A DNA stretch of 64,000 nt from Rotaria sordida. Lineage: Eukaryota; Rotifera; Eurotatoria; Philodinida; Philodinidae. A program made the position numbers and the translations under genes. The DNA is taken from the NCBI GenBank assembly GCA_905250125.1, contig CAJNOL010000009.1, positions 421,284 to 485,283 of the forward strand. The letters are read 5' to 3'. Under the pieces are notes generated by a model. It was given only the letters and a program-made list of their open reading frames with translations, searched no databases and was not told the origin of the DNA. Numbering within the stretch: position 1 is the first letter of the stretch; each line of letters starts with the position of its first letter. Positions 24,001 to 33,942 of the stretch are shown here, piece by piece.

Positions 24001-27000
24001 GTGATATTTTTTGAAAAATTTGAAATTTTAGTTTTTTTCTCAAAGATATTCGTTTCTCATTCATCAACAAGCTTTGTTAAAAATGAATGAAGAAAACTCA
24101 AGCAATTTTAGAACTTCCGAGGTCATCGAAATTTCTTTTTTCAAGAAATATCAAACAGATATTGATACAGTAAAGTTCTAAAAAATTAAAGCGATTCAAT
24201 AGGAAACTATGTCGGTGATTTTTTTGAAACTCGAAATAGAAAAGTTGTTTTGTTTATTGAATTTAAATGTTTTAGTTTTCGAAAATATTGATGAATTTAA
24301 ACTTTATGAATAAAAATTTGAAAACCTTCTCTATTATCGCGAAAAGAAAAATCACTTCATTTAGTGAGATTACAATGTAGATATTTGATTTTATTGTTTG
24401 TTTTTTTTACAAACAGTCTATAGTTTTTCTACAATACATAAATAATTTCTTTTAATGTTACTTTATTGCATAATATTAAAATAATATATCAAAAGAAAAT
24501 GAAATATTTCTTAATGAATAATGGAAAGTAAACATAGCAAAAATGTTTATCTTTATTAGAAAATATATTAGTTTATTCTGAAAAAGTTACAATTATGAGA
24601 TTCGAACCTTTTTTCTATACAAATTTCAATGAAGGTTAATTTTTTTTCACGATTGTTTTACTACGATAAAATTATTCTTCTGAATTCGACTAATCATAGA
24701 TCACACTTTTATGATAACAAAAGTATTCTATTCGTTACAAGCATATTCCAGCCTTTCGATATAGGGTGCTGCCTAGCGGTCAATTCAACAGCCAAATATC
24801 TTCCTTACAACTAATACTAGCTGTAGCTCTGTACAGAAGACTAGTCTGATGCCGAATTCTTGCACTTCTCACATATACTAACCAATCACACTCTAGCTAC
24901 AACGTAGCCAGCATTTTATCGGATAGGTGATCCGACATAAATAGCCGTTAGTGATTTGCGTAGGATCATTTCATGGCTGAGTAGAGTATCAAGGTTTAAA
25001 CATAGTACCTGGTGGATATCTGTCGAACAACATAGTCACTCAGACATGATAGTCCATGTTCAGTTCACAACAGAGTATTAACTACAAATAGGCTTCAATA
25101 AATATTCTATAGATTTTAAATCGCAACCTATTCTATATAAAAATATTCAAATCAAAATAGTCGAAAAATAAGTTCAAATGAAATAGTTACACTTCTGATG
25201 ATATCAAACGAATAATTTATTTCAAATAAAAAACTTCTTTCTATTAAAACTCATAAAATTGTGATTTATTAAATAAATAGAACTTTAAAAATATGAAACA
25301 TGTCTGTCAGGATCATAGCTATCTGAAATCATATCATCCGTACAAGCAGTAGAAATGTGTCTGTCAGAATCAAAACCACACGAAATCATATCATCCGTAC
25401 GAGCAGTAGAAATATGTCTCTCAGAATCAAAACCATACGAAATCATATCATCCGTACGAGCAGTAGAAACACGTGCTGGTCTAAATGCTGATGTTGTTGA
25501 TGTTGATATTGTTCTTGCTCTATGACGATATTTTCGTTTTGTTTTAAAAATAAAATTACCCGGAAAAAACTGCATAACAATAAATAAATAACAAAAACAG
25601 GCAGCAACAATTTCAGTTATTATTGATGCTATTTCAAATTTATGTTCATGTTTTGCAATATATAACCATTCTGTTGCAACAGATGCTGTTACTGCAACAA
25701 CAAATATATATAATGTTGCTTTAATAGCTGCACCACGAAAACGATGATATGATTCAGCAAAAAAATCAAATAATATATAAAAAGCAATATTATCTCTTGT
25801 TAATGTTGTAAGATGTGTATCGAAAAAAACTGGAATAAATAAAGCAAGAATAACTTCTAAACGTGACATAAAATGAAATAAATGTTCTTGTTCAATTGGT
25901 ACATGAACATGAAGACCACGATGTTTATAAAATACTCGACAACAAATAAGGCAAATAAAATAGATTGTATCTACCGTTGCCCACACAGTATACAAAATTA
26001 TATGTAATGCATCATTTTTTTTAACATAATATACTATATGTGCTAATGTCCCAACTTCAGTTAATATCCATAAACTTAAATGATAAAAAAAACGTATATA
26101 ACGTGATCGAAGTGGTGCACAATATTGTAAATAAATAAAAACACTTAAAATTGATGAAAGTAAACCTTCATAACCACTAGCGGAGTTAGCAGAACTATGA
26201 TAATAAAAAGCATCAAATATATAAGCTGCTTCAGCAAGAAATGGTAATATTACGCAAGCACAAACAAAAAAACGATCATCAGATCGACTTGGAGTCGGAT
26301 GAGATTCTTCTGATTTCGATCGTTTCATTATTAGTCAAAAGGTAAAAGCTAAATTACACTGGAGACATAGCCACCTATATCAAAAGACATATCATAAATA
26401 TATGTGCATCCACGTGGATCAGGTTTTATGTTAATGAAGTGTGACCGTCTTAATCCTTTTGATATCAATTAATAGAAACGCAAAAAGTAATATGTTGTTT
26501 TGTTTGACGAGCTATATACTTTGACAAAACAGGTTAAATGATTTCAACCAATGAGCGATCATTGTAGAAATTACAAGTGCAAACGAATATTAGAAATATT
26601 TATACTATTTAAACTCGTCAAATGTGCCACCGATCCAATTAAGATTTGGAATAGATTCAATGAATTATACTCCAAAAAGTGATAGTCAATTGTGATTTGA
26701 TAATTATAAAATTATCGTCAAGATTACCTGAGAAATCTGTAAGATGTGTTAGTGACAAAATACAAATAATCAATAGAAAGTATTTCGCATCTTCGTAGCG
26801 GCTATGAGATTCAAAACTTTTGAACCCGACATGTTCTATATATTGTTCTGTTAAAAAAGAAAGAACACCGTCAATACAAAACGAGAAATTTATTACAATT
26901 CTCTGATAATTTCTTTCCGAATCATAAATAACCAATGAAATATTTTCGACTTGAGAAAATTTATTTCATTAGCATATCTATTCAAAATTCTAAAATAATT

Positions 27001-30000
27001 GTAATCTTTAATAATGAAAAATATTTTTTAATAGACAATTACACTCACATATGAGATTCAATTGCAAAAAGCTTTTAATCAAAATTGAAAATATTGATGA
27101 AATTATATGTTCAAAAAATTGTATTAAGACAAAAAACAATCCTATCATTCAAAATATACCTAAACTTATGAACAATACAAACATTTCATTAATTTTCTTT
27201 TTTTATTACAATTATTCATAAAATAACCGACAAATTCTTCGCATTAAAATCATTTCTAATTTACAATGTTCGACAAAAACAACGAATGATATTCTATTGA
27301 TCAAATAAATTTATCTTAAATATTTTGTTTACTATTAATATCATTTTCATTTATTTGTCATCGTTTATATTTCTTTTTTTGAATTAATAAATAAAACATA
27401 ATGATTCAATCGTTACGATATAATCATGAAAATACCAATTAATAATTCAAAAAAACAAAATATTACATATAATGATAATGTAAATCATTAAACATATTAT
27501 ATAGAATATAATATACAGTTAATTTCCTTTTCCTACACTCGTGATTAAAGAAAAAAATAATTAGTCATAATATTTCATATGATTCACAAAAGGAAAGGTA
27601 AACACTAGCTAAGTGTAATATTCTGATTTTATCTTGGTTTTTTTTTTCGTATAAACTCAGATTAATCTACTAACGATAGAAAAAAAAAACCGTACAAATT
27701 AAGTCTAATTATCATTTTAAAATCACGATAATTTCCTTATTGTCTTTGAGTCTACTTTTCTTTTTTTTTGTCATATTTATCAAGATAAAATCACACGCTA
27801 AAAAAAATCCTAATTGATCGCACCCATCATCACTAGCGTGCATGTCTATCAGCTGACCATCAAAATTAAGTTCTTCCAAGCAATATATAATGACTGACGA
27901 CGAACAAAAGGACACGCTGATATTCGTCGCATGTTATATTAGTAAAGAGAGGCGTTGAAAAGCAATTCCGTATGTGTATGTCTCTGTTTCTGTTTCATAT
28001 ACGTATATATCTATATATTGTAGACAACAAAATGTCATCACTCGTTCAAATATAAACATATTCTTTCGGTTCAATTCACTTCTGCCATATATATTCGCCA
28101 GAACTCACGATCATCATCATTTACCGATTTTCTTCATCTTTATTTTACTAACCACCATAACATTAAATACATTAAGTAGCAGCACGCATACATATATATA
28201 TATATATATTCTTTCGCCTTCATTTCATCTTCGATTCGTCTGGCATTCACTTAAACGAAGAATCATTCGCATTCTCTCTCATTTTCCTTTTTGCTTTATA
28301 TTATAAACAATTCTAATAAATACTGTATATATATATATATATAATCATAGCTTGAAATATGTTGATCATCTCAATTCAAGCATGATGCTTAACTTTGACA
28401 GTTAGTATAGACATTAAACACATCCACACACGCGCATCACGTCGGAACCATGATTTCCGTTTAGAGATCTCATTTTTATTCTACTACTAATGTATAGCAG
28501 GTGCAGAGAATATGATCATGCATTTTAAGATAAAAACAAAAAAAAATAAAATAAAGAAAACTTAGAGAAAAACTAAAAAGAGGAATCAATTGAAACATCA
28601 TGCACTTACCTTGAACATATAAATGAATAAATGCTTTTTGTGGTGGTTGAGTATTAACTTCACATGTATAGATTCCTTCATCATCAATATTAACATTAGT
28701 TATTGTTAATGAATAATCATGATCAGTACGTTGAATATTTAAACGATAATCAGTTATTAATAAATCTTGATTATGTGCTAATATTGAATCTCCATTATGT
28801 GATCCATAACTTTGTCGAATCCATATTAATTGATGTGATGATGAAAGTGATAATTCATGATTTATACTACTAAATATACATGCTAATTTTGCTTTTTGTC
28901 CACTAATTACTGTTACATTCGTTTGTAATGCTTCCATTATTGGTTTAATTTCTCCTAGATTAAAAAAGAAAAGAAAAAAAAATATACACACATATTTTTT
29001 TTTCGCGTTCTTTTATTTTATTATATTTCAATGAAGAAAAATTTTCCCCCTAAAGCAAGTGTCATCATTGATTTGTTGTATTAAAGAACAATATGCAATA
29101 TATAGAGCTCATCAACCATGCATAGCAACAAAGACAAAAAATGGACAAATCCTGTCCGCTAAGATCGAATTAGAACTGAATGATGCGCGTTATCCCCAAT
29201 CAAATTAGTCAGTTCATATACTTTCATTCATTCACAACTCGTAACAGACATCCCCCAATGAGCTAATGTCTGCCCATATTTATATATATGTATTGGAATG
29301 CAAATCGGTGTCACATTGGGAGAAGCACTATTCATAAGCGGTGCGCACAATTTCCCTTTTTTCTTTTTTTTATTTTATTTGAATAAAATAAATCTCTTTG
29401 GAGATAAAAAAAAAAAAAAGAAAACAAAAAAAAAGAAGAAATCATATTTTTACATAACTATAGAAGTACTTACAAAGAAAATTTATTTCTATTATGCTAT
29501 TTACTTTTTATTATTGACCATTGTCCACGGTAATTACAGACAGATGATCCGTGATACTTGTGCTGGTCAACATCGGGTTAACATCTTTATTGATGATGAT
29601 TCTATGACATAATCTATTTTCCTTTCTCTCAAGGTAAGTATATATTTTCTTGTTCTCTATCTCTCTCATAACAGGCGACAGAATAGTTCAACACATTACA
29701 CTACAATCAATTTATCAGAAAAGAGAGAGAGAGAGAGAGGGATGTACATATGATCAAGAGAACTTGTCAACTATTCTTGTTTTAGTCTAAGTGAGTGAGT
29801 GACAACAAGTGTATCAATAAATAGATAATGACAATTGAGATTGCTAAGGAATTTTACAGATGGACCAATTCATATATATATATATATATATCGCCTTGTA
29901 TTAAGATATACATATATATATATGTATATATATATACAAAAGAAGATATGATTTATGCAAATCACAGCTGAACTTGAACATTATCACGACGTGTGTGTAT

Positions 30001-30300
30001 ATGGTAAAATGGTCGTTTACATCATCGCCATATACATATATTTATATATACATTGAATTTATGGCGTTGGAAGAGTTTTACGTCTTATATTATCACTTTT
30101 ATATTACTTCTATACAATCGCATGAATATACAAAAAAAAATGAACAAAAATCTGAAATATCCATTTACTATCGATTGATTTTAATCTCACGCATCGATAC
30201 TTATGATAACCTATAATATAATCTTCTTACCATTATTATCAATGAAAGACGATGTTTCAATGATGAGAAGAAGAAGACAAACGAAGAAGGTCCAAAACAT
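13376..30300 (-). CDS. Lachesin/IgLON-like cell-adhesion protein, three Ig domains
   Basis: Five exons join in phase to 382 aa: 30231-30300 (signal peptide, MFWTFFVCLLLLIIETSS), 28610-28954 (Ig1, V-type), 19647-19955 (Ig2), 13577-13867 (Ig3) and 13376-13509 (tail). Ig1 has AKLACIF, the core Trp in LIWIRQ and DDEGIYTCEVNT. Ig2 has LTMKCQARGRPIPYITWYRR and SGHYECRASNG. Ig3 has IHLRCSA, LLYWRR and DFGLYACYAES. This order and spacing match the lachesin/neurotrimin/IgLON group of neuronal and septate-junction adhesion proteins. The 44-residue tail is Thr-rich and basic with no strong hydrophobic end, so GPI anchoring is not supported and the protein may be secreted. Introns 1-3 are 1.3, 8.7 and 5.8 kb and intron 4 is 67 nt; the big ones contain other genes. 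CT/GA tracts lie upstream of the start (about 30590-30640). Confidence 0.88.
14824..14854. repeat. (CA)n microsatellite in IgSF intron 3
   Basis: A short CA/CACG run within intron 3 of the IgSF gene. It makes a Thr-His run in an otherwise meaningless plus-strand frame. Confidence 0.8.
15937..17523 (-). CDS. TGF-beta superfamily ligand, intronless, nested in the IgSF gene
   Basis: A single 529-codon frame (528 aa) encodes a secreted growth-factor precursor. MTSWFVIINIILLLSPSFLQA is a signal peptide. A long propeptide follows, rich in Gln, Asn and Asp, with probable N-glycosylation sites. Basic sites around RRGTR (about residue 378) could be the furin-type cleavage. The mature domain (about residues 388-520) has nine cysteines in the TGF-beta/activin arrangement: a first Cys, CCRRSLTIDL, GECIGLCG, QCC, and the closing EECKCG. 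LELMYTT, the basic KF and PNMVVEE are the usual strand-7/8 features. The tryptophans normally found after the CC motif are missing, so it is a divergent member. Eight residues follow CKCG, whereas most family members stop within one or two. It sits in IgSF intron 3 on the same strand, with GA/CT-rich DNA just upstream. Confidence 0.88.
   Translation of the reverse strand: MTSWFVIINIILLLSPSFLQARYRAQSKRRYSMSTQSFVPTFSSNNINNNNIYADADELQGKTNDNYWIDSIKVTTRTSSSMPQYKANEEQIEQFTRLLFERLNLKEPPNVTMNANDDTGLPSSILKQLEQQTKEQQRLHDNEANNFYRKQKAHDELMPTAERAILPGDHIPNHTCQRQLSVKLNLAEHYLQNIDCFRFTKSPKESTSLPTNQAVNELRLYVKRNYFHLNEQQQQQGQIQPDMFQIYQIFRPTSNDTTQPPLTGHTDTIRLSVREFRALNDDWFELIIVPNDDSINRTTIYNQLIMPWYALAIDRDLQFLSSLNRHYYRQYHSKKHTSYPSRSDNDDENNKQTQQQLPYMLVEYGDKIPPSSSGRRGTRDATARPARGCLPTSTCCRRSLTIDLDQGSSALNFVIYPRQLDIGECIGLCGTSGSSLKYTDVKNAQHRNEHNSAYNLLLLQNSLHFNRSATTIANLHDQQSPQCCSYSRTSGLELMYTTRNGGPIIRKFIPNMVVEECKCGLPATIQQV
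17790..18025. promoter_or_regulatory. GA/CT tracts upstream of the TGF-beta ligand
   Basis: Runs of GAGAGA (about 17790-17816 and 17889-17935) are followed by a mirror-complement CTCTCT run (about 17996-18023), 270-500 bp upstream of the TGF-beta ATG. The GA and CT tracts can pair as a long hairpin or form purine-pyrimidine triplex DNA. In other animals such tracts bind GAGA-type promoter factors. Here that role is inferred from position only. Both strands give long Glu/Arg/Lys or Ser/Leu open frames across it, which are by-products of the repeat. Confidence 0.5.
18826..19005. other. GC-rich block with inverted GCCGACCAT ends
   Basis: In the IgSF intron 3, GCCGACCAT at 18826-18834 is mirrored by ATGGTCGGC at 18997-19005. 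GACGGCGC on the left and GCGCCGTC on the right also pair but in a different order. The block is clearly richer in G+C than its surroundings and carries an open plus-strand frame (18793-19071) with no domain character. It could be a short degraded element, a GC-rich enhancer, or an alternative promoter. Confidence 0.3.
20690..21380. mobile_element. Diverged foldback element (about 0.7 kb) in IgSF intron 2/3 region
   Basis: Sequence from about 20690 (ATGCACCAGTTCCTAGAACA) pairs with the reverse complement of the region ending near 21380 (ATGCACCGATTCCTAGAACA). The pairing goes on for roughly 300 bases per arm through CTGTGGATTGTTTATA/CTCTGGATTGTTTATA, TGCTCTATCC and GATTTTAAGATCTG to the region around GCGTTCAA, leaving a loop of about 100 bases. 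The arms differ at many positions, so this copy is older than the 5349-6488 palindrome. It lies in intron 2 of the IgSF gene, just upstream of the Ig2 exon. No transposase frame is present. Confidence 0.75.
21750..22510 (-). repeat. Dispersed repeat 'Rep-A', copy 3 (reverse orientation)
   Basis: Read on the minus strand, this matches 45660-46380 and 840-1480. The shared blocks are TATGAAGTTTCCAGAATATATTA, TTTTCGGGAGATATTCAACAAA, GAAAGAGCATGACAGAG, GAAGCTTCTTCGAGAATTCTGAGATG, TTTTTCAAGTAGATGATAACAGAAATCA and GAAAGATTAGATCTCGGATTATCTTC. It lies in intron 2 of the IgSF gene. It appears to be the longest of the three copies toward the right-hand part of the repeat. Confidence 0.7.
23339..23777 (+). 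pseudogene. C2-domain protein gene with one in-frame TGA
   Basis: Exon 1 (23339-23511) starts MAGQLLITIVEARALDDKD and exon 2 (23573-23777) ends ...SQIHVHMHFQS. The GTAAAA...TTTTTTAG intron (61 nt) joins them in phase to 126 codons. The protein would be a single free-standing C2 domain: the first strand LLITIVEARAL, the calcium-loop Asp residues in DTFDGLNDAYV, SQWNETF, and KVYDEDDTAGRDAIG as the second calcium-binding loop. Codon 40 (23456-23458) is TGA, following DDDYKQ and preceding TATISNST, where an Arg or Lys would be usual. A CGA to TGA change would explain it. There is no other lesion, so this is a recent pseudogene, a nonsense allele or a base error. It lies in IgSF intron 2 on the opposite strand. 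Confidence 0.78.
25285..26328 (-). CDS. Eight-helix membrane protein with 19-aa C-terminal tandem repeats, intronless
   Basis: One uninterrupted 348-codon frame starts at the ATG of MKRSKSEESHPTP and ends ...RHVSYF. After a polar N-terminus there are about eight hydrophobic segments, including FFVCACVILPFLAEAAYIF, the segment around SILSVFIYLQYCAPL, LSLWILTEVGTLAHIVYYV, WATVDTIYFICLICC, VILALFIPVFF, ATLYIFVVAVTASVA and AACFCYLFIVMQFF. Acidic and His residues sit within or next to the helices. The tail is three near-identical 19-residue repeats built on STARTDDMIS(Y/C)GFDS(E/D)RH, rich in Ser/Thr next to Arg and so possible phosphorylation sites. I do not recognise the family. It is nested on the same strand in IgSF intron 2, and its lack of introns would fit a retroposed copy. 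Confidence 0.78.
   Translation of the reverse strand: MKRSKSEESHPTPSRSDDRFFVCACVILPFLAEAAYIFDAFYYHSSANSASGYEGLLSSILSVFIYLQYCAPLRSRYIRFFYHLSLWILTEVGTLAHIVYYVKKNDALHIILYTVWATVDTIYFICLICCRVFYKHRGLHVHVPIEQEHLFHFMSRLEVILALFIPVFFDTHLTTLTRDNIAFYILFDFFAESYHRFRGAAIKATLYIFVVAVTASVATEWLYIAKHEHKFEIASIITEIVAACFCYLFIVMQFFPGNFIFKTKRKYRHRARTISTSTTSAFRPARVSTARTDDMISYGFDSERHISTARTDDMISCGFDSDRHISTACTDDMISDSYDPDRHVSYF
25300..25471. repeat. Three tandem 57-bp units in the membrane protein gene
   Basis: Three units of 57 bp, each containing GAAATCATATCATCCGTAC, lie head to tail and encode the 19-aa repeats. The two units nearer the transmembrane part are more alike than the terminal one, which has diverged at the Cys and DSYDP positions. 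Because 57 is a multiple of three, unit gain or loss keeps the frame. Confidence 0.9.
29875..29936. repeat. TA-rich self-complementary block in IgSF intron 1
   Basis: Alternating TA runs with single C and G interruptions can fold on themselves. It lies in the first intron of the IgSF gene, near GA tracts at about 29721-29741. No element ends were recognised. Confidence 0.7.
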
Positions 30301-32551
30301 TGTACGTTAATAGAATATTTATGTATTTTAAATAAAAATATTTATATTTGTTGATGTTGTTGTTGTTGTTGTTATTCGAAGTTTGACAACAAGATAAAAA
30401 AAAGACCGAAATCGAAAAGTATTGTTAGTCACTATGTCCACTTAAATGAAGAGAGTACTTGAATGTCGGCACGATGTACAACCATCGAGACAAGAAACAG
30501 GGAGGAGAATAGGATGAGCTTATATGTTGTGTGTTGCTTCCTGCTGCTACTGCTGTTGCACGTTATGCGATCGTAAGAGCAAGGAGAGACTTTTTCTCTT
30601 TCGCTCTTTTCTCTCTCTCTCTCTCGTCTTCTCTTTCGTTGTCCATATACATATAATAGTCGTCTAAAGAGAATAGTTATTACATTGAGATACTAGTCTA
30701 AACTGACTTTTTTTTTTTGTTCGATGTTATACATTGAAAGAAAGCGAAAAACTCATCGCTCATGTTCCGATGTTGGAATGAACGATAACGTCGAAAATTC
30801 AATTCATTTATTTGTGGTTTTTTTTTCTTGCGACGTCTATAATCATATCAAAGAATTCCAACGAAATAAAAACAGGAAAAAAAAAACAAGAAATTATCGA
30901 TGCGAATATAAATGAATGTCATAATTTAACAAAATAAAGATCTCTATTATTTCAAGATTTGATATTTTATATATCATCGATTAATATAAAGATTATATAA
31001 AAATAATTTGATATGGATCAAAGATCAAACGAATATTTATTGAATGATAGAATACAAATTCAATCAATATAAACGCGTGTACAGATGAATAATTGTAAAA
31101 ATGGATCTATAAAAGATGGTTTTTCTTCTATATGAATACTTAATATTTAAATTTTGATAAATAAAAATCTTTCACTTGCTCATCAGTATTCAGATGCTCA
31201 TGAAGATATTTGTTTGATATATCAAAAATTTCTAGCAAGATTTGTCTTATGATAATTATTTATCATACACATAGAGAGAAAAAGAAATAGTATGCCTTGT
31301 CTGTAAAAAGATAAAATCAAAAGCAAAATGTCTGTTTTATTGACTTATGCAATTGATGAGTGTTAATCAATTAATGGTTCATTTAATCTTGCATAATTTC
31401 GTAATCGAAATGAATCATCATTTATCCAAGAACATATGTCCTTTTTATTAAAAAAAATATGCATCTGTAATTATTATTTAACTGTAATATTTAAAAATGT
31501 TATTTGAATAAAAATAGATAAAAAATAAGATATTAACTTCTTTCTAAATATGTTTGTAAAGAAACGCACAAATTCAGTTGAGAATTGTATTCATATAATC
31601 TGAATTATATACAATAAATTTGTTAAATACAATATCGTAAAGTTTTGTTATAGTTGATACAGCGAAGTACTAAGAATGATAGTCAAAAACTTGTTCTGTT
31701 GTAAATTATCACTGATAAGCTTAAAAAAGAATCGAAATTTGATGACCTTTATGTCCCTAAAATATGAGAAAGGTGCACCTGTGCCTAATAAATTGTTATC
31801 TATTATAGTGCGAAAGTCCAAACAAAACCAAGTTATTTTGTAATTAGAGCTAATAATAAAATTTTATTGAATATAAAACTTAGAAACTTTTCATTCAAAC
31901 TCTATTGTATGCTTGTTTAGTCATTATTTTAATATCTTTAAAATACATCAAACATATATAAGTCATACTAAAAGTAACATAATTTACAGTCAAAACTTCA
32001 TTGAATATAGGTTATCTAGTTTTATCACTCAAGATAATGAATCCAGATTGTATATTTCTCCGGTGAATCATATTCGAAAAAAAGAACTTCTTAAAAATGC
32101 CTTGAAACAAATAAATGAGTAAGCAAAAATCCATTCTTTTTTTTTTTTGAAAAGATTAATTCATCCATATATTTCATGAGTGTAAAATCATTTAATAATC
32201 TATTCATTTTTCGAAACTTATTTTTTCGTCCAAAAAGCATATTTACAAAAATATATTCAAACAAAAAATGAAAAAAAAAACTTTTTCTACCATTGAAAGC
32301 CTATCCATACATTATACAAATAAAACAAAAAAGAGCAAACCAACATTAGTCTAGAAAAAATCCGACAAAAAAGAAAATATTTATCAAAGCTACGATCAAG
32401 TAATGAATAGGCATAAAAAAAAGAATAAATAAAACAATCAGGAACATTTGCAGATATGAAATACAAAGTTATAGAAGTTAATGTATCTGTTACCTCACAA
32501 AGATAATATGACTGAAAATAACGAGACAAAAAAAAAATTATTATTATTATC
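30301..32551. other. Intergenic: IgSF 5' flank and INSIG 3' flank
   Basis: The IgSF-proximal part holds a GTT-trinucleotide run (about 30351-30374), a GC-richer patch (about 30480-30570) and CT tracts (about 30595-30635) that probably belong to the IgSF promoter and 5' leader. The rest is AT-rich. Open frames at 30724-30915, 31913-32122 and 32287-32559 show no protein family character. No repeat arms were found. Confidence 0.5.
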
Positions 32552-33478
32552 TTATTCATTCTTTATATGTTCTTGTTCGATTTGACTACTCGATGTTAGT
32601 GATTGATTATCCTATAAATATATAAATAATAATAATAAAAATAATAATAAGACAAAAATAAACAAAAGAATATAAATACTCGAGATAAAAGCTTTGTTAT
32701 TTGTATAATAAGAATAGCACCGGCAAATGTTAGACAAGGTACACATGTTTTTAAATAAAAATCCGAATTTGTATATCTTTAAAAAAAAAAGAGAGATCGA
32801 ATTTCTTATAGATCTATTGAAAAGAAAATAATAAATAGATTTACTCTAATGCACCAGCACGTAATAAAATTTCTGTAATCATGGTTAATATAAATGATAC
32901 AATACTTGAAAAAGTAAAACCAATTATACTTCTATCAAACCACCACCAAAATGCTATACATAAACAGACTACTGTAATAGAAAAATGAAGATCACTTTGA
33001 AATGTAATTTTCTAAACAAAAAAAAAAAAAAAATCTATATGCATTACTTCTTTTCATTTTTGTATTTCTAAACATACTGCACATAAATGATTGATACCAA
33101 CAAATATTACTAATGATTTACAAATTCGAGATTTTTGCATAGTATCATCATTATCTGTAGACATAGATGTTTGATCAATAGAAGTTACAAGCATTGGATA
33201 AAGAAGATCAACTAAAACTATTTAAATACAAGAAAATTAAAAAAACCAACAAAATATTTCATATAATTTTTTTTTCTTCATTTACCAGCGCCAAGACCAC
33301 ATACAGAAATGAGACTCAAAGCAGGTAAAGTAAGCATAAGACGAGGAGAATTAAATAATAATAATTTATGTTCATATTGAAAAGTCATTAATACGACAGC
33401 TAATGTACAACCGAAAGTAAATAATATTAATGAACGTGATGAACAAGATAAGGCACTACGAACTAGCATTGCTGCCAT
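32552..33478 (-). CDS. INSIG: INSIG family sterol-sensing ER membrane protein
   Basis: INSIG proteins hold SCAP in the ER and direct sterol-stimulated degradation of HMG-CoA reductase. Five exons join in phase to 218 aa (human INSIG2 has 225): 33286-33478, 33078-33217, 32845-33011, 32680-32776 and 32552-32611. The N-terminus matches the first helix of the family (SLILFTFGCTLAVVLMTFQY). The second exon has LVDLLYPML and the family signature SLVIFVGINHLCA. The third has SDLHFSITVVCLCIAFWWWF followed by DRS. The fourth has YTNSDFYLKTCVPCLTFAGA, corresponding to the human [20 protein letters not shown] region. The short last exon adds a polar tail. The first residues before the first helix are fewer than in vertebrate INSIG1. 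Exon 2 has two possible acceptors 6 nt apart (33217 or 33211), both in frame. Confidence 0.9.
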
Positions 33479-33870
33479 TTGTTGTTTTAGTTCGAGTTTA
33501 TTTTTGTATATCTAGATAGAAGATAGTAAATAGTAAGGCAACTACAAATAGATGTAGGCTATATAAGTGAGTCGATAAGTTAGATGAGACAGACCACAAT
33601 GGCGTGATCGCAAAATACTTACCCCTCTTCTGTGCCCTCCATTGACGATGATATAAGGGTAGAAAGAGGAAAAGAGAACACAGCGCGAGAAAAAGAGAAA
33701 AAGAGAACTATAATACCCGGTCATAACTTAATATGTAAGGTTATCACGGACTTCAATAGTAAGTTGAAAAACAACTATGAAAACAAATGACTAATATTTT
33801 TAGTTACGTTTTTTATTTAGATTTGGTTTTTGTGTTCTTATACAGACAAAAAAAAACAAAAGAAACTCAT
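33479..33870. other. Short spacer between INSIG and THUMPD1 (same strand)
   Basis: A 392-bp gap holds the INSIG promoter/5' leader and the THUMPD1 3' end. Minus-strand open frame 33542-33724 has no domain character. A G/A-rich patch lies at about 33655-33710. Confidence 0.5.
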
Positions 33871-33907
33871 TTATTCATTTGTTTCTTCATTATTATTATC
33901 ATCGTCG

Positions 33908-33942
<35 letters not shown>

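Noticed and set aside
24595-24612. GGTTCGAATC-like word (minus strand) resembling a tRNA T-loop
   Set aside because: The flanks do not form a T stem, acceptor stem or anticodon arm.
25300-25471. Three regularly spaced units considered as a CRISPR-like array
   Set aside because: The units are contiguous tandem repeats with no spacers, in frame within a eukaryotic coding region.
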